From JBBIQS01 sp037442205 (GTDB lineage Bacteria > Myxococcota > Myxococcia > Myxococcales > UBA5297), in assembly GCA_037442205.1 (NCBI GenBank), contig JBBIQS010000004.1:1-64000 (forward strand): a stretch of DNA of 64,000 nt. The letters are read 5' to 3'. The notes below the pieces were generated by a model. It saw only the letters and a list, made by a program, of their open reading frames with translations, was not told the DNA's origin and searched no databases. Positions 41,629 through 50,200 of the stretch are shown here, one piece after another. How positions within the stretch are numbered: position 1 is the first letter of the stretch; each line of letters opens with the position of its first letter. The position numbers and the translations under genes were made by a program.

Positions 41629-41837
41629 GACCCATGTGTACCAACTGCCACCAGCCCGATCCCGGAGATCACATCTTCGGTGGGCTCTGCTCCAGGTGCG
41701 ACATCGTGGAGCATGGAGAGCCAATAACCCTGTCTCCGATTGCCAGGGCGTGCACCGGGTGCCGTCCCGCTCAGTCTCTTGTCGACTGCGCTGATTGCCC
41801 TGTGCGCAAGCGCGAGCTGGCGGAGGTGCGGCGGTGA
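41625..41837 (+). CDS. Small zinc-ribbon protein
   Basis: A 70-residue protein with pairs of cysteines: CTNCHQ, LCSRCD, ACTGC and CADC, enough for two zinc sites. The start at 41625 overlaps the ASCH-like stop as ATGA; the frame extends a little upstream without a ribosome site. Role unknown; nucleic-acid binding is plausible. Confidence 0.62.
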   Translation: MRPMCTNCHQPDPGDHIFGGLCSRCDIVEHGEPITLSPIARACTGCRPAQSLVDCADCPVRKRELAEVRR

Positions 41838-42019
41838 AGCGCAAGCGCCGCCCCACCCCCGAAGCCCGGGAGGCCGCCGACCTGCTCGCGCCGCTACCGG
41901 ACCCGGAGCGAGAACGCGTCCTGCATGGGCTCCGCATCGCATTGGGCCTGGAACCGATGCCGGAGGTGGTGCTCAAGCCGTCCGGCGGGGTCCAGGGGAA
42001 GAAGAAAGGCGGTGGGTGA
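41834..42019 (+). CDS. Small basic protein
   Basis: A 61-residue protein with a basic start (KRKRRPTPEAREAADLLAPL), a helix with PERERVLHGLRIALGLEP and a Lys/Gly-rich end. GTG start with GGAGGT upstream, overlapping the previous stop as GTGA. Its last base is shared with the next start (TGATG). Function unknown. Confidence 0.55.
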   Translation: MKRKRRPTPEAREAADLLAPLPDPERERVLHGLRIALGLEPMPEVVLKPSGGVQGKKKGGG

Positions 42020-42183
42020 TGGGCGACGGGAGCGTGAGGTATCGCTGCGAAGCGAGCGAGGAAGAGCAAGTCGAGGCGGCCTCCGAGTTGCTGGGTTGGA
42101 TGGAGGCTGTGCTAGTGGATCTTCGACAAGCTGAGCCAGAGGAGCGCCCGTGTCCGACAAACTCCCCCGCGCAGTCGAGCTGA
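42019..42183 (+). CDS. Small acidic protein before the integrase
   Basis: A 54-residue protein: MGDGSVRYRCEASEEEQVEA, then SELLGWMEAVLVDLRQAEPE and a polar tail. It overlaps the integrase start by 34 bp, so the two are probably co-translated. Position directly before a serine integrase makes it a candidate directionality factor, but the sequence itself gives no proof. Confidence 0.5.
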   Translation: MGDGSVRYRCEASEEEQVEAASELLGWMEAVLVDLRQAEPEERPCPTNSPAQSS

Positions 42184-43676
42184 TCCGGGTCAGCACCGAG
42201 GCCCAAGCCGAGAAGGAAACGCCGGAGCTGCAGCGGCGAGCGCTCGATAGGCTGCGGGAGTCCCGGCCGTGCGTGATCGTCGAGCGGGTGGAGGCCCTCG
42301 GAGTCAGCGGCGCCCTCGGGGCGGCCGACCGGGCGGACCTTCGGAAGCTGGCCGAACTGTCGCACGCCAAGGCTTATGACGAGCTGCGAGTCTGGAGCGT
42401 CGATCGGCTCACTCGCGCCCAGGACCCCCGAGAGCGGGTGGCGATCTACGGAATGGCGCTCGACGCCAATGCCGTGATCGTGGACTGCTCCGGCAAGGTG
42501 ATCGACCCGCGGGATGCATCCGGCATCGGGGAGCTGGACTGGTACCTACAGACCTTCTTCGCCAGCCGGGAGCGCCTCAAAATCATCGAGCGCACCCGCG
42601 CCGGCCGGCAGCGGGCGGCGCAGGACGGTCGCCTGTCGCAGGGCCAGCCGCCCTACGGACGCCGGTACGACCGCGAGTCCCGAAGCTGGGTTCTCGTTCC
42701 AGAGCAGGCCGAGGTCTACCGGCGCATCGTGGCCCAGGCCATCGCCGGCCAATCGACTCGAGACATTGCCGCCGCCCTCAACCGAGACGGTCTCGCCCCG
42801 ACGCGCGGCCTGTCCTGGGGGCACTCGACGATCAAGCGACTGCTGCGCACCGAGGCAATCGTGGGGCGCTACAGGACCTGCGGAGAGGTGACGCAGATCC
42901 CGCCCATCGTGGACGAGGTGACGTGGGCCCGGGCCAAGGCATCGGTGGCGCGCTCGCGCTCGTGCTGCGGCCCGGTGATGCAGCGGGAGGCGATGCTGCG
43001 GGGGGTGCTGGCGTGCGGCGTGTGCGGCATGCGAGCGCACGTGATCTCGGACGGGGCCGGGAAGTCGCACCGCTACGGCTGCCCGCAGCCCAGCCGGAGA
43101 TCCGAGCCATGCTCGGACCGACGCACGATCCGAGTCCCCGCTGCGGATGAGGCGGTCCGCGCGATGCTCGTGGACGCGCTCACAGCCCCCGATGTGCTCC
43201 GAGCAGCGGTTGAGGCCGGGATGGAGCGCCACGCGGACAAGTCGGCCGGCGCCGATCTGGGCGCTGCTGATGCTGAACTGGCGCGCCTGGAGGGCCAGGA
43301 GGTGCGCCTGCTGCGCCTCATGGACGATGGGCTCATCTCGGAGCAAGTCGCTCGCGGACGGCTGGCGCAGATTCGAGCGGCGAGGGATGCGGCCACGACC
43401 GCCAGGCAGCGAGCCCTGGCCGCAGTCGAGGACACACCCGCTGACGCCAGCGGCCCCGAGGTGGGGGCGGCGGCCGTGCGACTCGGGCGCGCGATCAAGG
43501 CGGCGAGCGTCGGGAGGATGCAGGAGTTGCTCTCCATCCTCGTGCCTGCGCGCCAGCCGTTCGGGCTCTGGCTGAGGCGCGACGGAATCGAGATGTGCGG
43601 CCGGCTGCCCCTCGACGGCCTGGCCCGGAGGCTGGGCCAATCATCATTGCGTTGTGACCACCGGCGGCGGCGATGA
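42150..43676 (+). CDS. int: Large serine recombinase (phage integrase)
   Basis: A 508-residue integrase. The catalytic domain has the nucleophile Ser15 in LIRVSTEAQ, an arginine-bearing WSVDRLTR and the long E helix. The recombinase domain has RTRAGRQRAA, QGQPPYGRRYD and STIKRLLR. A zinc-ribbon domain (LACGVCGM ... YGC ... EPC, about 287-320) contains a helical coiled-coil arm. GTG start with GAGGAG. The last ten codons lie in host comM DNA; in the circular phage a TGA would end the protein after residue 498. It integrates into the Walker A codons of comM. Confidence 0.93.
   Translation: MSDKLPRAVELIRVSTEAQAEKETPELQRRALDRLRESRPCVIVERVEALGVSGALGAADRADLRKLAELSHAKAYDELRVWSVDRLTRAQDPRERVAIYGMALDANAVIVDCSGKVIDPRDASGIGELDWYLQTFFASRERLKIIERTRAGRQRAAQDGRLSQGQPPYGRRYDRESRSWVLVPEQAEVYRRIVAQAIAGQSTRDIAAALNRDGLAPTRGLSWGHSTIKRLLRTEAIVGRYRTCGEVTQIPPIVDEVTWARAKASVARSRSCCGPVMQREAMLRGVLACGVCGMRAHVISDGAGKSHRYGCPQPSRRSEPCSDRRTIRVPAADEAVRAMLVDALTAPDVLRAAVEAGMERHADKSAGADLGAADAELARLEGQEVRLLRLMDDGLISEQVARGRLAQIRAARDAATTARQRALAAVEDTPADASGPEVGAAAVRLGRAIKAASVGRMQELLSILVPARQPFGLWLRRDGIEMCGRLPLDGLARRLGQSSLRCDHRRRR
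43634..43659. other. attR: right prophage-host junction in comM
   Basis: Partner of attL, with 20 of 26 bases identical and ATCAT at 43640-43644 as the likely exchange core. Phage (integrase) sequence lies to the left and comM to the right. The segment is read both as the integrase 3' end on the plus strand and as comM codons on the minus strand. Confidence 0.85.
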
Positions 43677-44295
43677 CCATCGCGCGCTTGGCGCCCTCCT
43701 GCCCGCGCACGTCGGTGAAGTCGACCGTCTCCGGGGCCGCGCCGATCCCGGTTTCGGCCGCGGGGACGAACGGGGCTGGCACCTCACCCTGGGCCAGCAA
43801 CTCGGCCAGCTCGCGAAAGGTGGACACCGGCAGCACCTCGATCCCCTGCACCACCGAGGCCTCGCGGGCGTTCTCCTTGGGAACCACGATCCCCTTGAGC
43901 CCGGCGTCGCGCGCCGCCACCGCCAGCGGCAGCGCGCCGCGAACCGGCTTGATGCCGCCGTCCAGCGCCAGCTCGCCGACGAACAGGTGCTTCTCCAGCG
44001 AAGCCGGCTCAAGCACCTCGCCCGCGGCCAGCACTCCCAGGGCGATGGGCAGGTCGAAGCCGGTGCCGTCCTTGCGGATGTCGGCAGGGGCCAGGTTGAC
44101 GGTGACCTTCTTCACCGGCAGCTGGAAGCCGCAGTTGCGGATGGCCGAGACCACCCGGACCTTGCTCTCCTTCACCGCGCTGTCCGGAAGCCCGACGATG
44201 TTGAACATGGGCAGCCCGAAGCCCATGTCCACCTCGACCTCCACCACCACCGCGTCCACGCCCATCAACGCGCCTGATCGCACCCTGGCCAGCAT
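43640..44295 (-). pseudogene. comM: comM 5' fragment (N-terminal part)
   Basis: The N-terminal LonC-like domain and the linker of ComM: MLARVRSGALMGVDAVVVEV, GLPDSAVKESKVRVVSAIRN, KVTVNLAPADIRKDGTGFDL, through the RGQEGAKRAMVIAAAGGHNAMMIGP element that leads into the Walker A loop. The fragment keeps the native start (ATG 44295, G-rich site upstream) and probably its promoter. Beyond the junction the frame runs on about 50 codons, antisense to the integrase. Without the ATPase domain it cannot act as a helicase. Confidence 0.93.
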
Positions 44296-44455
44296 CGCCG
44301 CCCCCTTGTTGCCGGGGCGGGATTGCAGCGCGCATGCCACCACACTCCCCGAGGGAAGGAACGGCAGGTCGGGCCGATGGTTGTCTCGCCAAGGAACAGG
44401 GCCGGCCCGCAATGGAACAGCCGGGCGCCAAGCGGCGAGAAGTGGACGTTCGCGG

Positions 44456-45073
44456 CTAGAGGAAGCTCTCGGGGACGTAGACCAGGTCGCCGGGGAGCAT
44501 GGTGAAGTTCTTCTCGCGGCCCTCGCCGATGCCCTCGACCGGGACCTTCATCTTGCGCTCTTCGCCCTCGACGAGGCGGGTGACGATCACCGAGTTCTTG
44601 GCGGAGAGCTTGGTGAAGCCGCCGGCCAGGGTGATGGCCTGGACGATGGTCATGTTGTCCTCGAAGGCGAAGGTGCCCGGCTTCTGCACCTCGCCGAAGA
44701 CGAAGACCTTCTTGGAGTTGTACTCCTTGAGGAAGACCGTCACCTGGGGCTTCTTGATGTAGCCGTTCTGCAGGCAGCCGCGCAGCAGGTCCACCAGGGC
44801 GTTGGAGGTGTGCCCGGAGACGGTGAGCCGGCCGCAGAACGGATAGTCGATGGTTCCCTCGCCCGAGACGCGGAAGGCGCCGGAGAGGTCCGGCTCGCCG
44901 TAGACCCGGATCTCGAGCACGTCGCCGGGGCCCAGGGTGGCGATGGCCGAGGCCTGGGGGGCCATCTGCTCGCGGCTGGAGAAGGCCGGCACGTCGCGCC
45001 GCGGCGTCTGGCAGCCGAGCGAGGCGGCGGCGAAGAGGGCGGCCAGCGGGAGCCAGATCAGACGGCGAGCCAT
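44456..45073 (-). CDS. Polysaccharide export lipoprotein (Wza-like)
   Basis: A 205-residue outer-membrane export protein. It has a lipoprotein signal with lipobox SLGC (Cys21), the Poly_export domain (LGPGDVLEIRVYGEPDLSGA, FRVSGEGTIDYPFCGRL) and an SLBB domain (VFVFGEVQKPGTFAFEDNMT). It is shorter than E. coli Wza, like myxobacterial WzaX/ExoA, which work with a separate outer-membrane barrel. The ATG at 45073 is preferred over one at 45112 because it gives a normal signal peptide. The barrel gene lies directly upstream. Confidence 0.82.
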   Translation of the reverse strand: MARRLIWLPLAALFAAASLGCQTPRRDVPAFSSREQMAPQASAIATLGPGDVLEIRVYGEPDLSGAFRVSGEGTIDYPFCGRLTVSGHTSNALVDLLRGCLQNGYIKKPQVTVFLKEYNSKKVFVFGEVQKPGTFAFEDNMTIVQAITLAGGFTKLSAKNSVIVTRLVEGEERKMKVPVEGIGEGREKNFTMLPGDLVYVPESFL

Positions 45074-45187
45074 CGGGCCTTCAACAGGGCAGTTCACGCG
45101 GGGATTCCCCATCGGCTCGGGCGGCGAGCGCCCGGACAGGTTCTAGGACGGCCGGCCAACGAGCATCGCGGAAGCGGAGGCGCGAGG

Positions 45188-46438
45188 TCAGTAGATGACC
45201 TGCAGGCGCAGGTAGACTTCGTTCCGGGTCAGCTTGGAGGCGCTGCTGCCGTAACTCGCGTAGGTCACCATGTCCCCAGCGCCGATCGAGAACCACTGCT
45301 TGGCCTCGTAGTCGGCGCCGGCGTCGAAGGTGACCCGCGTATCGGAGCGCGCCTGCGGCCCGCGGAAGGTGAGGAAGTCGAAGTTGCCGACGGCCCGCAG
45401 GGTCAGCCGCCCGCCGAGGAGGAAGCGGGTGTCGAGGTAGGCCCGGTCGTCGCCGTAGGTAATGAAGCTTCCGCCCACCGGCTCAAAGGTACGCAGGTAG
45501 CCGAGCCGAATCTGGCCGGTCTCGGAGAGCAGGTAGCCGACCTCGGCTTGGCCGATGACGCTCTTGTAGGTGGAGCTGGTGAAGTCCTGGCCCCAGCCCA
45601 CTCGCAGCACGGTGGAGAGGTGGGTGGAAAGCAGTCCGGCCAGCCCCAGCGCCGCCTTGAGGGAGTTGTTGTTGGGCGAGGTGCCGCTGAGGTAGCTGCG
45701 CATCCCGAAGGCCGAGTCGAGGGTGACCGCGGTCTTGGGCAGGAAGCGCCAGCGGGCGTTCAGCGAGAAAGTGTGCTGGAGGTAGTCGAGGCCAGGAATA
45801 TTGGCCGGGTTGCAGTAGGTGTCGGCACAGCCTGGGATCGACCCCCCGAGCAGCGTCGAGAAGAGCTCGGTGGTCAGGTGATAGCTGGGCTCGACCTGCA
45901 GAGCGCCGCCGGAGGGCCGGAAGTTGATCTGCGCCCGCGCGTCGTTGAACAGCGAGAGCACGCCCACCGCCACGCTCGGGACCATGGCCCGATCCGAACG
46001 GACCACGTGGTCGCCGAGGTCGAGGCCGATCTTCCCGCTTCGATTGACCCCCAAGTCGAGGTCGGCATCGCCCTGCAGGTGCGAAGGGCTGTTGGGCCCG
46101 AAGGACTTGTTGAGCGTGTAGAGCGCGTAGTCGAGGTCGGCGTTTAGGTCGACCGCGAAGGTCGGGGACGGCATCTCCAACCTGAAGCCGGGTCGAAAGT
46201 GGAGGATGAGATCGCCCAGCAGCTGGGACTGGTGGGTCTGCGGGTCGACGGCGTAGAGGGCGGCGCTGTCGTAGCGCGACTCGAGCTGGAAGAAGGGGTG
46301 GACCCTTCCCTCGCCGAACTTGACGCCGGTGCCCTCGACGCCGGCCGCCGGGCCCGCGAACAGAGCCAGGCAGGCGGCCAGAGCCACCGCCGCGCTGCTG
46401 CGCGCCCGACTGCCCTGGCTGTGGTCTTGCCGCCTCAC
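45188..46438 (-). CDS. Outer-membrane beta-barrel of polysaccharide export (WzpX-like)
   Basis: A 416-residue protein with a signal peptide (AAVALAACLALFAGPAAG) and a series of amphipathic strands, for example FFQLESRYDSAALY, FRLEMPSPTFAVDLNADLDY, LSLNARWRFLP-type strands and TLRAVGNFDFLTF. It ends LRLQVIY, an aromatic-terminal barrel signature. In myxobacteria such barrels pair with a short Wza protein to form the export channel. GTG start at 46438. The family assignment rests on strand pattern and on the adjacent Wza-like gene. Confidence 0.7.
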   Translation of the reverse strand: MRRQDHSQGSRARSSAAVALAACLALFAGPAAGVEGTGVKFGEGRVHPFFQLESRYDSAALYAVDPQTHQSQLLGDLILHFRPGFRLEMPSPTFAVDLNADLDYALYTLNKSFGPNSPSHLQGDADLDLGVNRSGKIGLDLGDHVVRSDRAMVPSVAVGVLSLFNDARAQINFRPSGGALQVEPSYHLTTELFSTLLGGSIPGCADTYCNPANIPGLDYLQHTFSLNARWRFLPKTAVTLDSAFGMRSYLSGTSPNNNSLKAALGLAGLLSTHLSTVLRVGWGQDFTSSTYKSVIGQAEVGYLLSETGQIRLGYLRTFEPVGGSFITYGDDRAYLDTRFLLGGRLTLRAVGNFDFLTFRGPQARSDTRVTFDAGADYEAKQWFSIGAGDMVTYASYGSSASKLTRNEVYLRLQVIY

Positions 46439-46557
46439 GTCTGCCTAACCCCTGTCCGGCCTGCCAGTCCGCTGCCCCTCTGCGACGACTCTCACCCGCT
46501 CCCTGCCACTTGGCAGGAAGCCCTCCGACTCCCGGAGGCGCTGCTTGCTCGCCCGCC

Positions 46558-47115
46558 CTAGCTGGTCGGGCTCGCCGGCGGCGGACGACTCACGACCGGC
46601 GGCGGCTCGGTGACCCGAGTCGGATCGGTCTGTGGGAGATCCTGCGGCTCTTCAACCGTCACTTCGGTGGGGCCGGTCTCGAAGGCCAGCATCCCCACGC
46701 ACTGCTCCGCCTCGGCCTTGAGCTGCTCCACCTTCTGCCGGGCGATGGTCACCTTGGTGAATTCGTGCTCGGCGGCCTGCTGCTCCTTCTTGGCTACCGC
46801 TTCCTGCAGAGAGATGTCGGCCTGCTCGCTGATGCGCAGCAGCCCCTTGACGTTGGTCAGCTTCTCGTTGACGCAGTTGAGCTTGACCACGTCCTTGGAG
46901 GAGCGAGCCTCCTCGAGCTTGCCCAACACCAGCTTGAGCGCCGAGCGCATCTGCACCAGGAAGTCCGACGAACGCGACAGCTTCTCCTGGTCGGAGATCC
47001 CCTCGCTCTTGGGCCCCTCGACCGCCACGTCAGACCCGGACTGCCCCTGAGCGGCGGCCCCCGCCGCCCACAGGGCGGCGGCGAGTGCTGCGGCGACTTT
47101 GACGCTGCCAGTCAT
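46558..47115 (-). CDS. Secreted helical protein of myxobacterial type
   Basis: A 185-residue protein with a signal peptide (MTGSVKVAAALAAALWAAGA), a helical core (VQMRSALKLVLGKLEEARSS, KLNCVNEKLTNVKGLLRISE) with two Cys that may pair, and a Pro-rich end. Similar small periplasmic proteins occur in myxobacteria without known role. The ATG at 47115 is chosen for the signal peptide. A strong sigma-70-like promoter lies 42 bp upstream, so it starts its own transcript. Confidence 0.68.
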   Translation of the reverse strand: MTGSVKVAAALAAALWAAGAAAQGQSGSDVAVEGPKSEGISDQEKLSRSSDFLVQMRSALKLVLGKLEEARSSKDVVKLNCVNEKLTNVKGLLRISEQADISLQEAVAKKEQQAAEHEFTKVTIARQKVEQLKAEAEQCVGMLAFETGPTEVTVEEPQDLPQTDPTRVTEPPPVVSRPPPASPTS

Positions 47116-47156
47116 CGCGGACGGCCTCGATGGGAGATGATGGAAAAAGCGCCCGG

Positions 47157-47186
47157 ATTGTAAGGACATGAAACGCCTCGTGTCAA
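47157..47186 (-). promoter_or_regulatory. Near-consensus sigma-70 promoter
   Basis: On the minus strand TTGACA (47186-47181) and TACAAT (47162-47157) with an 18-bp spacer. The predicted start near 47150 gives a 35-base leader for the secreted helical protein. It is the clearest promoter in the window. Confidence 0.75.
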
Positions 47187-47290
47187 CCAAACGACCGCGT
47201 CCGCCTGCGCCGGGAAATCCCCTGCCAACCTAGGTACTTGTGCCTTGGATGCTCGAGAACATTCATCCGATCATTCGGCTGACATTCCGG

Positions 47291-50200
47291 CTACTTGGAG
47301 GCGCTGGCCGAGGCCTGCCCGATGATGACCTCGGGACTCTGGGCCTGGGCACCGTCGGCCTCGCCGTCGCTGGCCACCACCAGACAGCGCCAGATGTCTC
47401 CGGCCTTGACCAGCCGGCTGGGGACCTGGGCCGAGGAGTCGGCGAAGGACTGCTCCACCCCGTTCTTGGACCAGCCGTAGCGATAACGCAGCTTGTCACC
47501 GTCGGGGTCGCTGGCCTGCTGCACCAGTTCGCAGGAGAGGGTGGCGCCGGTCACCGGGGTCTCGGGAACCACCCGGACGATGGCCGGACCGGGGGCGCTG
47601 TTCTGGTAGCGGGCCTCGCTCTTGACCGCGGCGGACTGGGCCTCGCCGTCGCTGGCCACCACCTCGCAGCGGTAGCCCTGCCCCTTCTTGATCGAGCTGG
47701 CGGGAAGCACTGAGGGGTCGCTGGAATCGGCCGCCACCGGCTTGTTGCCCTGGAACCAGCTGAAGGCGTAGCGGATCCGATCGTCGTCGGCGTCCTCGCT
47801 CGGCTTGCCGATGCGGCAGCGCAGGTCGGAGTTGGCGCGCGCCGCCTCCGGCTCCAGCCTGACCTCCGGAGCGGTGGGCGGGGTGTTGAGGATCTTGACC
47901 TCGGCCTTGGCCGCCGGGCTCGACAGCTCGCCGTCGAAGGCCACCGCCTCGCAGCTCCAGGTCTCGCCGTGGCGGGCGACCTTGGCCGGGATCCGGTCGC
48001 GCTGCTGGCCCATCGGCACCGGCTCGCCGTTGCGGCGCCAGCTGAGCTTGAGGGCGGGCGTCTCGCCGTCCGGGTCCTTGGCGGGCGACTTGACGACGCA
48101 GGTCAGCTCGTCGCGAATCCCCGGCTTCTCCGGGCTGATGGCGATCTGCGGCGCGCTCGGGGCGCTGTTGCGCACCCGGGCATTGGCGGTCGCTTGAGCC
48201 CCCTCGACCTCGCCGTCGTAGGCGGTGACCACCAGCCGCAGCGACTCGCCCCGGTGCAGCACGCTCGGGCCGATGGCGGCTCCGTCGCCGGAAACCTCCA
48301 GCCGTACGCCGTCGCGGTACCAGGCATAGCGGTAGGTCGGCGAGTCGCCGTCCAGGTCGGTGGCCGGCTCGACGATGCGCGCCCGGGCCCCAGTCTCCGC
48401 CGTGGGCTCGGCGGGCTCGATGGCGATCTTCGGGGCGGTCGGAGCGGTGTTGACCACCTCCAGGCGCGCGCGTCCGGGCTGACCGCTCTCCTCATTGTCC
48501 GACGGGGTCACCTGCACCGTCCACACCTGGTGCTTGCGCAGCACGCCGGCGGGGATCGACTTGGCCCCGGCCGGCAGCGAGGCCGGTTTTCCGTCGACCG
48601 CGAACTGGTAGGCGGCAGTCACCGCATCGCCGTCGGCGTCGGTGGAGGGTCGATCGATTTTCACCTCCACCGCTTCGCCGACGCGCGGGGCCTCGCTGGC
48701 GAAGGAGACCGCCGGCGCGGTGGGCGCGGTGTTCCTGATGACCACCTTGGCGCGGGCGGGAGCGGAATCGACCTCGCCGTCGCTGGCGACGACCTCTAGC
48801 TCGTAGGTCTCGCCCTTCTTGATGCCGGAGACCTCGCGCCCGTCGGCACCGGCCGCCACAGCCTTGCCGTCCTTGATGAAGGTAAATCGGTAGGTCAGCT
48901 TGTCGCCGTCGGCGTCAGTAGCCGGCTCGGCCAGAGCAGCCTGCACCACGTCGCCGCGCCGCGGCTGCGCCGGATGCAGCGCCACCTTCGGGCTCTCCGG
49001 GACGGTGTTGGCCGCCGTGGCCTTGGCCGTCGCCACCGGGCTGGTCAGCTCGCCGTCGTCGGCGACCACCTCCAGCACCACCTGTTGCTTCTTGTGCAGG
49101 GCGAACGGCGGCAGCGTGTCCAGCGCGGGATCGAGCGAATAGACCAGGCCATCGACGAGGAACCGGTAGCGGTACTTGAGCTTGTCGCCGTCGGGGTCGA
49201 CCGCCTCCTTGCGGATCACCGCCTTGAGCGAGTCGCCGGTCTTGGGCTCGGCCGGGGAGAGCGCCACCTCGGGCGCCGTCGGGGCGCTGTCGGCGACGAC
49301 GGCCTCCAGACTGGCGGTCGGTCCATTCTCTTCGCCATCGTTGGGCGTCACCGCCACCGACCAGCGCTCGCCCTTCTTGGCCGTCCCCGCGGGCAGCTCG
49401 GGTCCGGAAAGCTGCTTCTGCACCTGGCCGTCGCGGCTCCACTGGTAGCTGTAGCTCACCTTGTCGCCGTCGGCGTCGGTGGAGGCGGTGGCGATGCGCA
49501 CCTTGACCGGCTCGATGCGGCGCAGCGGCAGCGTCTCGAAGGCGATGACCGGAGCGGTCGGGCGCGAATTCTTGACCGTGGCGCGCACCTTGGCCGGCGC
49601 CGAATCGGCCTCGCCGTCGTTGGCCACCACCTCGAGATCGTAGACCTCGCCCTTCTTGATGCCCGCCACCTCGCGCCCGTCGGCGGAGGAGGCGACCTTC
49701 TTGCCGTCCTTGGAGAAGGTGAACCGATACGACAGCCGGTCCTGATCCGCGTCGGAGCTCGGGGCCGACAGCGCGCCTTGCAGCAGATGGGTCCTGCGCG
49801 GCTCGGCCGGCAGAATCACCGCCTTGGGCGCCTCGGGCGCGGTGTTGAGCACCGTGGCCTTGGCGGTCGCCGCCGGCGAGAGTTGCTCGCCGTCGTCGGC
49901 GCGCACCTCGACCGTGACCAGCTGCTTCTTGCGGGCGGCGAACGCGGGCAGGCCATCCTGCGATGGCGGCTGGGCTACCGGCGTGCCGTCGACGAAGAAG
50001 CGGTAGCGGTACTTGAGCCTGTCGCCGTCGGCGTCGCTGGCTTCCTTGCGGATCACCGCCGTGATGGCGTCGCCGGTCTTGGGCTCGGCCGGCGACAGCG
50101 CCACCTCGGGGGCCACAGGAACGCTGTCCACCGCCAGCGTCTCCAGCCGCGCCGCCGGGCCGTCCTCCTGTCCATCGGAGGGAGTCACCACCACCGTCCA

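Larger units (their letters stand above)
2017..43644. mobile_element. Complete temperate podovirus prophage integrated in comM
   Basis: The element is about 41.6 kb, bounded by attL and attR, with a large serine integrase at its right end. It carries both terminase subunits, portal, scaffold, major capsid, cement, T7-like tail and ejection proteins, lysis genes, an O-like replication protein, a recombination module and a repressor switch. No structural gene appears broken. The head genes resemble Bordetella phage BPP-1. No reverse transcriptase, DNA polymerase or RNA polymerase gene was found. GC content and codon use are close to the host, suggesting long adaptation to such hosts. Whether it can be induced cannot be read from the sequence, but nothing needed is visibly missing. 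Confidence 0.96.
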
